DNA from: Pseudomonas sp. | GTDB taxonomy: Bacteria > Pseudomonadota > Gammaproteobacteria > Pseudomonadales > Pseudomonadaceae | Reading direction: 5' to 3' | DNA: 16,996 nt | Assembly: GCA_003488145.1 (NCBI GenBank) | Contig: DNMQ01000481.1 | Coordinates: forward strand, 1 to 16,996 | In this document: piece after piece, positions 6,730 to 14,640 of the stretch | Position numbering within the stretch: the stretch's first letter is position 1 | How the letters are laid out: every line of letters begins with the position of its first letter | Notes under the pieces: model-generated | The model's input: only the letters and a program-made list of their open reading frames with translations | The model's database searches: none | Told to the model about the DNA's origin: nothing | Translations under genes and position numbers: made by a program

Positions 6730-9608
6730 CAGCAGTGCTCCCCGACAAAGGCGCGGACTTCATGGGCGCCGGGCAGCATCAAGGCTTGCTGGGCCAGCCT
6801 CTGGCAGGTCGTGAAATCCAGCTCGCGGACCCGCGCCTTCACCAGGGCGATGCTGCGCGCCGAAACGCTCAGTTCGTCCACGCCCAAGCCCACGAGCATC
6901 GGTACCGCCAGCGCATCGGCGGCCAGCTCACCACAGACGCCCACCCACTTGCCGTGGGCATGGGCGGCCTCGACGGTCATGCCGATCAGACGCAATACCG
7001 CCGGATGCAAGCCGTCGGCCTGGCCGGAGAGCGTCGGATGGCCGCGATCGATGGCCAGGGTGTATTGCGTCAGGTCATTGGTGCCGATGCTGAAGAAGTC
7101 GACTTCCTGCGCCAGCACCGGCGCGATCAAAGCTGCTGAGGGGATCTCGATCATGATGCCGACCTGCAGATCGGCCACCGGCAGCTCAACGCGCAGGCGG
7201 TCGACCATGGCCTTGGCGGTGCGCCACTCGTCGATATTGCCGACCATGGGGAACATGATCCGCAGCGGGCGGCCATCGGCCGATGCGAGCAAGGCACGCA
7301 GCTGGGTTTCGAGGATGTCCGGGCGTTGCAGGCTCAGGCGAATGCCGCGCACGCCAAGAAAGGGGTTTTCCTCGGCGGGCATCGGCCAGTACGGCAGCGG
7401 TTTGTCCCCGCCGACATCCAGCGTACGTACCACCAACGGACGCCCTTCGAGGGCTTCCAGCACGCGGCGGTACTCGGCTTCCTGAGTCGCCTGATCCGGC
7501 GCCTGGGAATGGTTCATGAACACCAATTCGGTACGCAGCAGGCCAATGCCTTCGGCGCCCATCGCCACGGCCTCCGGGGTTTCGCCGGCAGCGCCGATGT
7601 TGGCAGCGATCTCGACATGATGACCGTCACGGGTGATAGCCGGCTCCAGGCGACGCTCATTTGCCAGGCGCTTGCGCTCCTCGCGGGTGGCGCGCTCGTT
7701 GCGGGCCTGCTCCAGCTGCGCATCGGTTGGGGCGACCAGCAGTTCACCGCGCTCGCCGTCAAGCAGCAGCAAGGTGTTTGGCGCTAGCCCAAGCACACCC
7801 GGCCCAGCACCGACGATGGCCGGAATGCCCAACGCGCGGGCGATGATGGCGCTGTGCGAAGTGGCACCGCCGCCAGCGGTAAGAATGCCTGCGACGCGCT
7901 GGGCGTTGAGAGTGGCGACGTCCGAAGGCGCCACCTCGTCCATCACCAGGATGTAGGGTTCATCCGGGGCCTGATCGGCTTCCACACCAGTCAGGCAGGC
8001 CAGCACGCGACGCCCAACGTCACGCAAATCGGCTGCACGTTCGGCCAGCAGCTTGTCGTGCAAGGCCTCCTGCTGCTGCGCCGCAATTTCGATTTCCTCC
8101 ATCCAGGCGGCTTCGGCACTCAAACCTTTTTGCAGACGCGCCTGGACTTCCTCGCGCAGCGCCGGGTCGCGCAGCATGGCCTGATGGGTGGTGAAGATGT
8201 CGCGGATGCTGGCGACCTGACTCGCTTCGATCAGCGTGCCGATCTCGTCGTGCACGCCTTTCAGCGCGGCATCCAGACGCTGCAACTCTGCTACAGGGGA
8301 CTCGCCGCGCTTGGGGTAGTCGATCACCTGTGGTTTACGCACAAGCACAGGGCCGATGGCGATGCCCGGCGAGGCAGCAATGCCATTCAGCTGGTCGCCC
8401 GCGCGCAAGGCGTCATGCTCGATGGCCGATTCATCGGGTTGCATGGCGATGACCGGTTGCTCCACCTCACCCGCGGCCGGCAAGGGCTCGACGTCCTCGC
8501 CCAGCCCGTCTTCCACGGCGCGCACCAGCGCCGGCAACGCATCGTCGGCAATGGGAGGTTCGGCCATGAATTCCAGCATCTGACCACGATGCGCACCCAT
8601 GGCCAGCAACTTGCTCAAGCTCTTGGCCGATACCCCTGCGCTCTCACTGCCAGCCAGCCGCACGCGAATCTCGCCATCGAAAGCTTGAGCCACTTCGGTC
8701 AGCGCCTTGGCCGGGCGCGCATGCAATCCATGGGCGTTGGCCAGCGGCACCTGAGCGCTGGGCCAATCTGCCGGCACCTCGCCGCCCAGCGCTTCGAGCA
8801 CCACGCGGCTGGAAGTCGCCTGGCTCAGCTCCTGGCCGCGCCCTTCGATCAACAGATTGCACAGTCGCTCAAGCATGACCTGATGCGCTTCGCCCAGGCT
8901 GGCCAGCACGAACAGGCCATTCAGCGGCTGGCCCAAATGCTCAAGGCTAGAGGTTGGCGTGACGAACGCGAGCCCCGGGCTTTGTACCGCCTGCTCGCTA
9001 CTCAGCCACCAGAGGCCATCCCCCAGCGGCAGCGCCTGGCCAAGCGGCAGACTGGCGTTGAAACCCGGCTCCACGCACTGCGCGCGCTTGAGCAGCTTGA
9101 CGCCCTGCCAGGCCAGCTCGTCGAAATCATCCGCAGCGACACCCAGCGAGACCAGCTCGCCATCCAGCGCCAGCGCCTGTGGCGCACCTTGCAGGAGGTC
9201 GATGATGGCTTCCGGGCTTTCGGCTTTCTGCAGCTCCTCGCTCAGATCACCTTCACCCAATGCTCGGGTCAGCAGCTGTAGCAGGCGCAGGTGTTCGTCG
9301 GAACGCGCAGCGATACCGATGGCCAGATACACCAGCTGGCCGTTGCCCCAGTCGACGCCGGCCGGAAAATGCAGCAGCCGCACGCCGGTGGTGAACACCT
9401 GATCACGGGTTTCCGGCGTGCCATGGGGAATCGCAAGGCCCTGACCGAGAAAGGTCGAGCCCTGCGCTTCACGCGCACGCAGCCCGTCCAGATAACCCGG
9501 CGCGACCAGCCCGTCGGCGACCAGAACTTCACCCAGCAGGGCCAGCGCCGCTGGCTTGTCCGCCGCGGCCTGATGCATGTGGATGTGCTGTGCATTCAAC
9601 TCAAGCAT
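6729..9608 (-). CDS. fruB: Fructose PTS multiphosphoryl transfer protein EIIA-HPr-EI
   Basis: FruB carries phosphate from PEP to FruA within one 959-residue chain, so the fructose system needs no separate EI or HPr. EIIA-Fru covers residues 1-~143 (LAIPHGTPE, phosphoryl His62). Next is a linking region (~150-275) that resembles the extra module of other FruB proteins but has no motif I can name. HPr covers ~285-370 (NAHGLHARPA, His296). EI covers ~405-959 (LNGIAASPGIAIGPV, GGGATSHSAIIARALGIPA with His585, then FFSIGTNDLTQYTLAIDR and VCGELAADALAVPMLVGLG). All three phosphorylation histidines are present. AGGAG six bases before the ATG at 9608 fixes the start. It is the first gene of fruBKA, divergent from fruR, with the FruR operator 92 bases upstream. 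The distinct nitrogen-PTS paralogue PtsP has a GAF domain, which is absent here. Confidence 0.96.
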   Translation of the reverse strand: MLELNAQHIHMHQAAADKPAALALLGEVLVADGLVAPGYLDGLRAREAQGSTFLGQGLAIPHGTPETRDQVFTTGVRLLHFPAGVDWGNGQLVYLAIGIAARSDEHLRLLQLLTRALGEGDLSEELQKAESPEAIIDLLQGAPQALALDGELVSLGVAADDFDELAWQGVKLLKRAQCVEPGFNASLPLGQALPLGDGLWWLSSEQAVQSPGLAFVTPTSSLEHLGQPLNGLFVLASLGEAHQVMLERLCNLLIEGRGQELSQATSSRVVLEALGGEVPADWPSAQVPLANAHGLHARPAKALTEVAQAFDGEIRVRLAGSESAGVSAKSLSKLLAMGAHRGQMLEFMAEPPIADDALPALVRAVEDGLGEDVEPLPAAGEVEQPVIAMQPDESAIEHDALRAGDQLNGIAASPGIAIGPVLVRKPQVIDYPKRGESPVAELQRLDAALKGVHDEIGTLIEASQVASIRDIFTTHQAMLRDPALREEVQARLQKGLSAEAAWMEEIEIAAQQQEALHDKLLAERAADLRDVGRRVLACLTGVEADQAPDEPYILVMDEVAPSDVATLNAQRVAGILTAGGGATSHSAIIARALGIPAIVGAGPGVLGLAPNTLLLLDGERGELLVAPTDAQLEQARNERATREERKRLANERRLEPAITRDGHHVEIAANIGAAGETPEAVAMGAEGIGLLRTELVFMNHSQAPDQATQEAEYRRVLEALEGRPLVVRTLDVGGDKPLPYWPMPAEENPFLGVRGIRLSLQRPDILETQLRALLASADGRPLRIMFPMVGNIDEWRTAKAMVDRLRVELPVADLQVGIMIEIPSAALIAPVLAQEVDFFSIGTNDLTQYTLAIDRGHPTLSGQADGLHPAVLRLIGMTVEAAHAHGKWVGVCGELAADALAVPMLVGLGVDELSVSARSIALVKARVRELDFTTCQRLAQQALMLPGAHEVRAFVGEHC

Positions 9609-9700
9609 GGAGAACTCCTGCGGGGCTCGCGATTGTTGTGGCCGACGGTCGCGCCGGCTTTGCCCGAATCCTGGGCTGGCGCTTCAGACCGATACACTGC

Positions 9701-9712
9701 TGAAACGTTTCA
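9701..9712. promoter_or_regulatory. FruR/Cra operator between fruB and fruR
   Basis: TGAAACGTTTCA is a perfect 12-bp palindrome. It fits the E. coli Cra core (TGAAWCGNTT) and differs by one base from the P. putida Cra site TTAAACGTTTCA as I remember it. It is the only such site I noticed in the 180-bp divergent gap, 92 bases from fruB and 76 from fruR, so it may control both directions. Fructose-1-phosphate is the expected inducer. Confidence 0.85.
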
Positions 9713-9720
9713 CCTAAGAC

Positions 9721-9748
9721 TGGCACATTACGCGATATTGGGTAATTC
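9721..9748 (+). promoter_or_regulatory. Possible fruR promoter
   Basis: TGGCAC (9721-9726), a 16-base spacer and TAATTC (9743-9748) form a weak sigma70-like pair upstream of fruR, next to the operator. The TGGCAC element does not have a GC at sigma54 spacing. I could not resolve the minus-strand fruB promoter by eye. Confidence 0.3.
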
Positions 9749-9788
9749 TAGAAGCCCGAGTTCATACCACCCGTCTCAGGACCCTCTG

Positions 9789-10778
9789 TTGAAACTGACC
9801 GACATCGCCCGCCTCGCCAACGTTTCGGTAACCACCGCCAGCTATGTGCTCAATGGCAAGGCCGCGCAGCGCCGTATCAGCGTGGCCACGGTCGAACGGG
9901 TGATGGCCGTGGCCGAACAGCAGGGCTTTCAGCTCGACCAGCAGGCTGCCGGCCTGCGCCGAGGGCAGTCGCGCACCCTCGGCTTCATCGTTCCGGATCT
10001 GGAAAACCCCAGCTACGCACGTCTGGCCAAACTGCTCGAGCAGCGCGCGCGGCAGCGCGGCTACCAGCTGCTGATCGCCGGCACCGACGACGAGCCGGAC
10101 ACCGAGCGCCAGGTCATCCAGCTGCTGCGCTCGCGCCGCTGCGATGCGCTGATCGTCGCCAGCTGCCTACCAGTCGACGACCAGAGCTATCGCAAGGTGC
10201 AGGCGGCTGGCACGCCGGTGATCGCCCTCGACCGTGCGCTGGACGCCGAGCATTTCTGCTCGGTGGTCAGCGATGATTGCGAAGCGGCCGCCCTGCTCAC
10301 CCGCTCGCTGGCAGTTCCGGCCGCCGCCCATATCGCCCTGATCAGCGCACGCCCGGCATTGCCCATCAGCCAGCAGCGCGAGGAAGGTTTTCGCCAGGCA
10401 CTGACGCAGCACAGCGGTCAGGTCAGCATCCTGCAGGCCGAACAGTTCAGCCGTGCGTGCGGCCGTGAACAGATGCTCGCCCTGCTGGACCGTGGCCCGC
10501 TGCCCGATGCGCTGATCACCACCGCCTACGTCTTGCTCGAAGGCGTCTTCGATGCGCTGCGCGAGCGGAACCTGCTGTGGCCAGAGCAGCTGCGGCTGGC
10601 GACCTTTGGTGACGCGCAGTTGCTGGATTTCCTGCCGATCCGGGTCAATGCGATTTCCCAGCAGCACGAGCAGATCGCCGAGCAAACCCTGGAACAGGCA
10701 ATCCGCGCCATAGAGCAGGGCGATTACCGTCCCGGCGTGATCGCCATCGAGCGTGAGCTGAAAGTGCGGCGTCTCTGA
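9789..10778 (+). CDS. fruR: LacI-family fructose repressor FruR (Cra-like)
   Basis: FruR represses fruBKA and releases DNA when fructose-1-phosphate is present. The N-terminus KLTDIARLANVSVTTASYVLNG is the LacI-type helix-turn-helix with its hinge. The body is a periplasmic-binding-protein-like effector domain (RTLGFIVPDLENPSYARLAK, CDALIVASCLP, PVIALDR, CSVVSDD). I chose the TTG at 9789 because the helix-turn-helix begins directly there and AGGA lies 7 bases upstream; no ATG is available at that point, and the open frame further upstream is antisense to fruB. The product is 329 residues, close to the family's ~330. In pseudomonads FruR is a local regulator of the fru genes, unlike the global E. 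coli Cra. A rare start codon would keep its level low. Confidence 0.93.
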   Translation: MKLTDIARLANVSVTTASYVLNGKAAQRRISVATVERVMAVAEQQGFQLDQQAAGLRRGQSRTLGFIVPDLENPSYARLAKLLEQRARQRGYQLLIAGTDDEPDTERQVIQLLRSRRCDALIVASCLPVDDQSYRKVQAAGTPVIALDRALDAEHFCSVVSDDCEAAALLTRSLAVPAAAHIALISARPALPISQQREEGFRQALTQHSGQVSILQAEQFSRACGREQMLALLDRGPLPDALITTAYVLLEGVFDALRERNLLWPEQLRLATFGDAQLLDFLPIRVNAISQQHEQIAEQTLEQAIRAIEQGDYRPGVIAIERELKVRRL

Positions 10779-10846
10779 TCCGCCCCTTGCGGGCGCTGCC
10801 GCGCTGGCGGAAGCTTGTCGTCTTTCGAACACGCCCACCCTCCCAG

Positions 10847-11152
10847 ATGAACATCGAACAGATCACCCAACGCCTGCACGCCATCCGCGATCAGAACGAC
10901 TGGCAACGCTTTCACAGCCCCAAGAATCTCGCCATGGCCGCCAGCGTGGAAATGGCCGAGCTGGTGGAAATCTTCCAGTGGCAGACCGAGGACGAGTCGC
11001 GCCAGCTCTCAGCCGACAAACTTGAGCATGCCGGTCAGGAAGTCGGCGACATCCTCATGTACCTGCTCTTGATGTGCAGCGAGCTGGGCATCGATATGGA
11101 ACAGGCGCTGCTGGCCAAGCTGGCCGACAACGAGCGGCGGTTCGCCCGATGA
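10847..11152 (+). CDS. MazG-like nucleotide pyrophosphohydrolase
   Basis: This 101-residue all-helical protein belongs to the short MazG / RS21-C6 (dCTPase-type) group, which hydrolyses nucleoside triphosphates to monophosphates and pyrophosphate. The metal-binding pattern is visible as E35-M-A-E38 (SVEMAELVEIFQW) and E65-V-G-D68 (GQEVGDILMYLLL). Full-length MazG has two such domains; this is a single-domain form. The ATG at 10847 is chosen because MNIEQITQRLHAIRDQNDW is the usual start, although the sequence before it (CCCTCCCAG) is a poor ribosome site. An in-frame TTG at 10787 would add 20 unlikely residues. Its stop overlaps the cmoM start (ATGA, 11149-11152). The true substrate cannot be read from the sequence. 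Confidence 0.88.
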   Translation: MNIEQITQRLHAIRDQNDWQRFHSPKNLAMAASVEMAELVEIFQWQTEDESRQLSADKLEHAGQEVGDILMYLLLMCSELGIDMEQALLAKLADNERRFAR

Positions 11153-11898
11153 GCGATCGGCATTTCGACGAGCTGGCGACGCGCTTCGCCGAGAAGATCT
11201 ACGGCGGCGCCAAAGGCGCGATCCGCCTTGCCGTGCTGCAGGCCGACCTGACGGAAGCCCTGCCGCAACGGCCACTGCGGGTGCTGGATATCGGCGCCGG
11301 CCTCGGCCATATGAGCCTGTGGCTGGCCCAGCAGGGCCATGATGTGACCCTGGCAGAACCGGCAGAGCCGATGTTGGAAGGCGCGCGCAAACAGTTTGCC
11401 GCAGCCGGCCAGCAGGCAACCTTCATTCAGGCGCCCTGGCAGACAGTCGAAAGCCAGGTCGAAGGCCGCTTCGATCTGGTGATCTGCCACGCGGTACTGG
11501 AATGGCTGGCCGAGCCCCAGGCGATCCTGCCGGTGCTGCATCGCCTGACATCGGCCGATGGCTGGCTATCGCTGGCCTTCTACAACCGCGACGCGCTGAT
11601 CTACCGCAACCTGCTCAAGGGCCATTTCAAGAAGTTGCGCAGCCAGACCTATGCCGGCGAGCGCCAGAGCCTGACGCCTCAGCAGCCGCTGGACCCACGC
11701 GAGCTGGCGGCGCAACTCGCACCGCACTGGCAGGTCGAAACAACCAGTGGCGTGCGCGTATTCCATGACTACATGCCCGCCGATTTCCAGGCCCGCACCG
11801 AGCCGGCCGAACTGATCGAGATGGAGCTGGCCTACCGCCGCCATCCACAATTTGCCGGTCTCGGGCGCTACCTGCACTGGATGTGTCGGCCGCTCTGA
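11149..11898 (+). CDS. cmoM: tRNA 5-carboxymethoxyuridine methyltransferase
   Basis: CmoM (formerly SmtA) methylates 5-carboxymethoxyuridine at the wobble position of certain tRNAs to its methyl ester using S-adenosylmethionine. The 249-residue product shows the class I methyltransferase motif VLDIGAGLGHMSLWLA (residues 45-60), the DLVICHAVLEWLAEP segment, FYNRDALIYRNLLKGHF, and the family-specific GVRVFHDYMP and LGRYLHWM near the C-terminus. All of these correspond closely to E. coli CmoM as I remember it. Start ATG at 11149 overlaps the MazG-like stop by four bases, so the two are translationally coupled. CmoA and CmoB, which make its substrate, are not in the window. Confidence 0.9.
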   Translation: MSDRHFDELATRFAEKIYGGAKGAIRLAVLQADLTEALPQRPLRVLDIGAGLGHMSLWLAQQGHDVTLAEPAEPMLEGARKQFAAAGQQATFIQAPWQTVESQVEGRFDLVICHAVLEWLAEPQAILPVLHRLTSADGWLSLAFYNRDALIYRNLLKGHFKKLRSQTYAGERQSLTPQQPLDPRELAAQLAPHWQVETTSGVRVFHDYMPADFQARTEPAELIEMELAYRRHPQFAGLGRYLHWMCRPL

Positions 11899-11916
11899 GC
11901 CGACCGGGAGGTACCG

Positions 11917-12525
11917 ATGTCGATCCGCGCCATGCTGCCGGTGCTCTGCCTGGGCCTTGCAGCCTGCCAGAGCCAGAACCCCTATACCGACGAATCCGCG
12001 CCGATTCCTCCGGCGCCACCTATCGAGCAGATCCAGTCACCGGTCTATCCGGCGGCGCCAAGGGACTTCTCCAGCTACCAGAACTGGAGCTGGCAAGCAC
12101 CACCAGCCGGCACCGCGTCGATCACCGGCGAGGAGCTGCAGGAAATGGTCGCCGGCGCGCTCGATCAACTCGGCTTGCGCCCTGCGCAGGCCGAGCGCAA
12201 GGGCGAGCTGTTGATCAGCGCCCGCGCCAGCAAGGAGACCCGCATTCGGCAGACTTACGATGATTACGGCCCGCATGTCGGCGTAGGCCGCTACGGTGGT
12301 GGCTACGGGTACGGCTCAGGTTATGGCGTGGGGACAAGCGTACCCATCGTGCGTAACTACGAGGAAGAGGTGCTCTCGGTGCGTATCGAGATGTTCGACG
12401 CGGCTTCCGGCCAATCGATCTGGAGCAATCGCGCCGAAGCACGTAGCGGCGGTAGCCGCGCCAAGCAGCAGGATGCGCTGCGCGAGGCGGTGCAGCGGGC
12501 GCTGGCGGACTACCCGCCGCGCTGA
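11917..12525 (+). CDS. DUF4136 lipoprotein, Gly/Tyr-rich variant
   Basis: This is a 202-residue predicted lipoprotein. Residues 1-16 are a signal peptide with lipobox LAAC; Cys17 would be lipidated, and the Gln after it argues for sorting to the outer membrane. A Pro-rich stretch (~28-48) leads to the DUF4136 domain, which begins RDFSSYQNWSWQ and ends LREAVQRALADYPPR. A Gly/Tyr-rich insertion lies at ~119-139 (VGVGRYGGGYGYGSGYG). GGGAGG six bases before the ATG supports the start. It lies 18 bases after cmoM and 72 before a paralogue. DUF4136 proteins are common in proteobacterial envelopes with no settled function. Confidence 0.85.
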   Translation: MSIRAMLPVLCLGLAACQSQNPYTDESAPIPPAPPIEQIQSPVYPAAPRDFSSYQNWSWQAPPAGTASITGEELQEMVAGALDQLGLRPAQAERKGELLISARASKETRIRQTYDDYGPHVGVGRYGGGYGYGSGYGVGTSVPIVRNYEEEVLSVRIEMFDAASGQSIWSNRAEARSGGSRAKQQDALREAVQRALADYPPR

Positions 12526-12562
12526 GCGTGACGGCGATGCAGACTCAGCACCGCGCCGAGGC

Positions 12563-12569
12563 CTAGACT
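12563..12569 (+). promoter_or_regulatory. Possible -10 element (CTAGACT) of the second lipoprotein gene
   Basis: CTAGACT, 28 bases before the start at 12598, differs by one base from the stationary-phase sigma (RpoS) -10 consensus CTATACT. There is no clear -35 box, which RpoS promoters often lack. This is a guess from one short motif. Confidence 0.25.
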
Positions 12570-12597
12570 GAACAGATTCCACCCCCGGAGAACGATC

Positions 12598-13155
12598 ATG
12601 TTGCGCTGCCTGTTGCTGATACCTCTGCTCTTCGCGCTAGCCGCCTGCCAGGGCCCACAGGTGCAGCGCGATTTCGATCCGACGCGGGATTTCTCGGCCT
12701 ATCGGGCTTGGAGCTGGCAGGAACCGGCGCTGCAGTACCGGCCTGACGATCCACGAATCAAAAGCGACCTCACCGAACAACGCATCCGCGCGGCGATCGC
12801 CGAACAGCTCGATCAGCAGGGACTGCGTCCCGCCAAGGCCGGCAAAGCGGCGGACCTCAAGGTGCAGGCCTGGTACATCGTCGACCAGCGCACCCAGCAG
12901 TACACGACCACCTCCGGCGCCTGGGGCAATCCCTGGTACGGCTACTGGGGTGGGCCGATGTTCACCGACACCCGCACCATCGACTACCAGGTCGGCACGC
13001 TGCAGATCGACCTGTATGACGCCGCTGACGGCAAACTGGTCTGGCGCGGCAGCGCCGAGCAGACCCTGAGCAACCGCCAAGGCACCCCCGAGCAACGCGC
13101 CGGCAGCATGCGCGAGCTGGTGACACGGGTGCTGTCGCAATACCCGCCGCGCTGA
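12598..13155 (+). CDS. DUF4136 lipoprotein, paralogue of the preceding gene
   Basis: A 185-residue predicted lipoprotein starts MLRCLLLIPLLFALAAC; the lipobox LAAC gives Cys17, followed by Gln, as in its neighbour. The DUF4136 domain begins RDFSAYRAWSWQE and ends LVTRVLSQYPPR, parallel to RDFSSYQNWSWQ and ALADYPPR in the upstream gene. At the place of that gene's Gly/Tyr insertion it has a shorter aromatic-rich loop (SGAWGNPWYGYWGGP, near residues 107-121). GGAGA six bases before the ATG supports the start. The pair probably arose by gene duplication. Function is unknown; an outer-membrane lipoprotein is the best guess. Confidence 0.87.
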   Translation: MLRCLLLIPLLFALAACQGPQVQRDFDPTRDFSAYRAWSWQEPALQYRPDDPRIKSDLTEQRIRAAIAEQLDQQGLRPAKAGKAADLKVQAWYIVDQRTQQYTTTSGAWGNPWYGYWGGPMFTDTRTIDYQVGTLQIDLYDAADGKLVWRGSAEQTLSNRQGTPEQRAGSMRELVTRVLSQYPPR

Positions 13156-13182
13156 GCCAAGCGCAGCGAACCGCTGTCCCGC

Positions 13183-13211
13183 TATGGCGAGTCGTATCCC
13201 GGCTCGCCATA
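13183..13211. promoter_or_regulatory. Perfect 9-bp inverted repeat upstream of the YdcZ-type gene
   Basis: TATGGCGAG (13183-13191) and CTCGCCATA (13203-13211) are separated by 11 bases. No T-tract follows, so it is not a typical terminator. CATACT (13208-13213) at its right edge could be a -10 box, which would make the repeat an operator over the promoter of the next gene. Confidence 0.45.
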
Positions 13212-13240
13212 CTGTCGCGCCCTGATTCCGGAGATCCGAA

Positions 13241-13690
13241 ATGCCTGCCGTTGCCTGGTGGTTACTCACCCTTCCGTTCATTGCCGGCGCGATGCTGCCC
13301 CTGCAGGCCGGAATCAACGGCCAGGTCGCGCGTCACCTCGGCAACGTGATGGGCGCGGCACTGCTTTCGTTTACCGTGGGCACACTGGCGCTGTTCGTCA
13401 TCGTGGCAGTCCAGCGCGATATCCCGGCGTTGCAGACGCTGAAGGGCCTGCACTGGTGGCACTGGTGTGGTGGGCTGCTGGGGGCCTTTTTCATCGCCAC
13501 GGCCGCCTTCGCCGCACCGCGCACGGGAGCGTTGCTGTTCATGGCGCTATTGCTGGCCGGCCAGCTGTTCGTCGCCTTGCTGCTGGATCACTTCGGCTGG
13601 GCCGGCTTTCGCCAGTCCAGCATCAGCTTCGGCAAGGTCTCCGGTCTGCTGCTGATCTTCGCCGGCGTCTGGCTGATCCAGCGCGGCTAG
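13241..13690 (+). CDS. DMT-superfamily membrane protein of the YdcZ (DUF606) family
   Basis: This 149-residue protein has five probable membrane helices: residues ~4-22, ~34-55, ~72-90, ~96-113 and ~128-146. The family segment LPLQAGINGQVARHLGN after the first helix, the later FAAPRTGALLFMALLLAGQL and the closing SGLLLIFAGVWLIQRG are characteristic of YdcZ-type proteins, thought to be small drug/metabolite transporters that work as dimers. The substrate is unknown. GGAGA six bases before the ATG supports the start. It is 85 bases after the lipoprotein gene and convergent with the next gene, with 17 bases between the stops. Confidence 0.87.
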   Translation: MPAVAWWLLTLPFIAGAMLPLQAGINGQVARHLGNVMGAALLSFTVGTLALFVIVAVQRDIPALQTLKGLHWWHWCGGLLGAFFIATAAFAAPRTGALLFMALLLAGQLFVALLLDHFGWAGFRQSSISFGKVSGLLLIFAGVWLIQRG

Positions 13691-13707
13691 CAGGTGCGCG
13701 GCGGGCG

Positions 13708-14640
13708 TCACTCGTGCTCGAAGGCGTAGAACAGGTTGGGCTCGCTGACCAGATAGAGATTGCCCTGTGCATCGAAGGTCATCCCTTCGGCCTGCGGCAC
13801 GCTGCGCTCGAGTCCGGCAAACCCGCTCCAGAGCGAGCGGAAGCTGACCAGCTCGCCCTCGGCATCGAGTTCCAGCATCATCTTCGCCTCGTCGCTGAGC
13901 AGCACCAGATGGCCGGTACGCTCGTCGAAGTGCACCGAGGACAGATCACTGGCCATGTCCAGCTTCTCGATCCAGGCCTCACGGTCGATGATCTTGATGT
14001 TCATGTCACCTGCCAGACTGCGCTTGATGCCCTGGATCTCGTAGAGCTTGCGCGGTGAATGCTCCTTGACCACGAACAGCCGATCACCGGCGCGGTCGTA
14101 CCCGACGCCCTCGAAACCGGTATTGTCCTCGTCGTTCAGAGCCAGGGTGATGGAGCGGGCGTCGGTACGCTGCAGCGGCCCGGCAATCCTGGGAACCTGC
14201 ACGATCACCAGCGACTGCTTGCGCTCCTCGGTCAACACCAGCAGGTCATCACCCAGATAGGTCACGCCCTCGACGTCCTGGAACCCGCGCAGCGGGTAGC
14301 GCGCGAGGAAGCCGCCATCCTTGTCCAGCGCCAGCAGCTCTTCGGGGTTATTGACGACGCCCCAGAGATGATCGCGGCGTTCGTCATAGGTCAGCCCGGA
14401 AAGATTGTCTTCCACCGTGGCCACCGGCAGCGCGTCGATCTTCACCCGGTATTCGGGTAGCCAGAGGCTGTGCCTTTCCCAGCTGCTTTCATGCCAGGTG
14501 GTTTTCAGCGTATAGAACAGCCGCTCATCCAGATGAGTGGCGGTGACAACGTAGAGCAGGCCGAAAAAGACGCAGCCATAGGCCCAGGCCGGGCGCAGTG
14601 TCTTGATTCGTTCCAGGCGCGCTCTGGCAATGGCCAGCAT
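13708..14640 (-). CDS. SdiA-regulated (YjiK-type) beta-propeller protein
   Basis: A membrane-anchored protein of 310 residues has one N-terminal helix (~18-37, AWAYGCVFFGLLYVVTATHL) and a repeated beta-rich body typical of the SdiA-regulated family. Visible pieces include NLSGLTYDERRDHLWGVVNNP, LRGFQDVEGVTYLGDDLLVLTEE, GFEGVGYDRAGDRLFVVKE, DLSSVHFDERTGHLVLLSDE and AEGMTFDAQGNLYLVSEPNLFYAF. The repeated acidic Asp/Glu-Gly patches suggest a calcium- or ligand-binding propeller exposed to the periplasm, but no activity is established. Start at 14640 (MLAIARARLERIK) precedes the helix directly with a weak GAGAAG ribosome site. A longer frame to 14847 adds about 69 low-complexity Arg/Ser-rich residues and looks like chance. 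The name comes from an E. coli gene regulated by SdiA; nothing here shows quorum control. Confidence 0.83.
   Translation of the reverse strand: MLAIARARLERIKTLRPAWAYGCVFFGLLYVVTATHLDERLFYTLKTTWHESSWERHSLWLPEYRVKIDALPVATVEDNLSGLTYDERRDHLWGVVNNPEELLALDKDGGFLARYPLRGFQDVEGVTYLGDDLLVLTEERKQSLVIVQVPRIAGPLQRTDARSITLALNDEDNTGFEGVGYDRAGDRLFVVKEHSPRKLYEIQGIKRSLAGDMNIKIIDREAWIEKLDMASDLSSVHFDERTGHLVLLSDEAKMMLELDAEGELVSFRSLWSGFAGLERSVPQAEGMTFDAQGNLYLVSEPNLFYAFEHE

Noticed and set aside
7854..9281. A 475-codon open frame antisense to fruB
   Set aside because: It is a shadow of the HPr/EIIA-coding region with no family motif; the ribosome site and domains belong to the minus strand.
9721..9736. Sigma54 promoter (TGGCAC near fruR)
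   Set aside because: The GC element falls 8 bases after GG instead of the required 10.
9291..9788. Upstream extension of the fruR frame through the fruB 5' end
   Set aside because: The added 166 residues are antisense to fruB. The LacI-type DNA-binding domain starts exactly at the TTG at 9789 behind an AGGA site.
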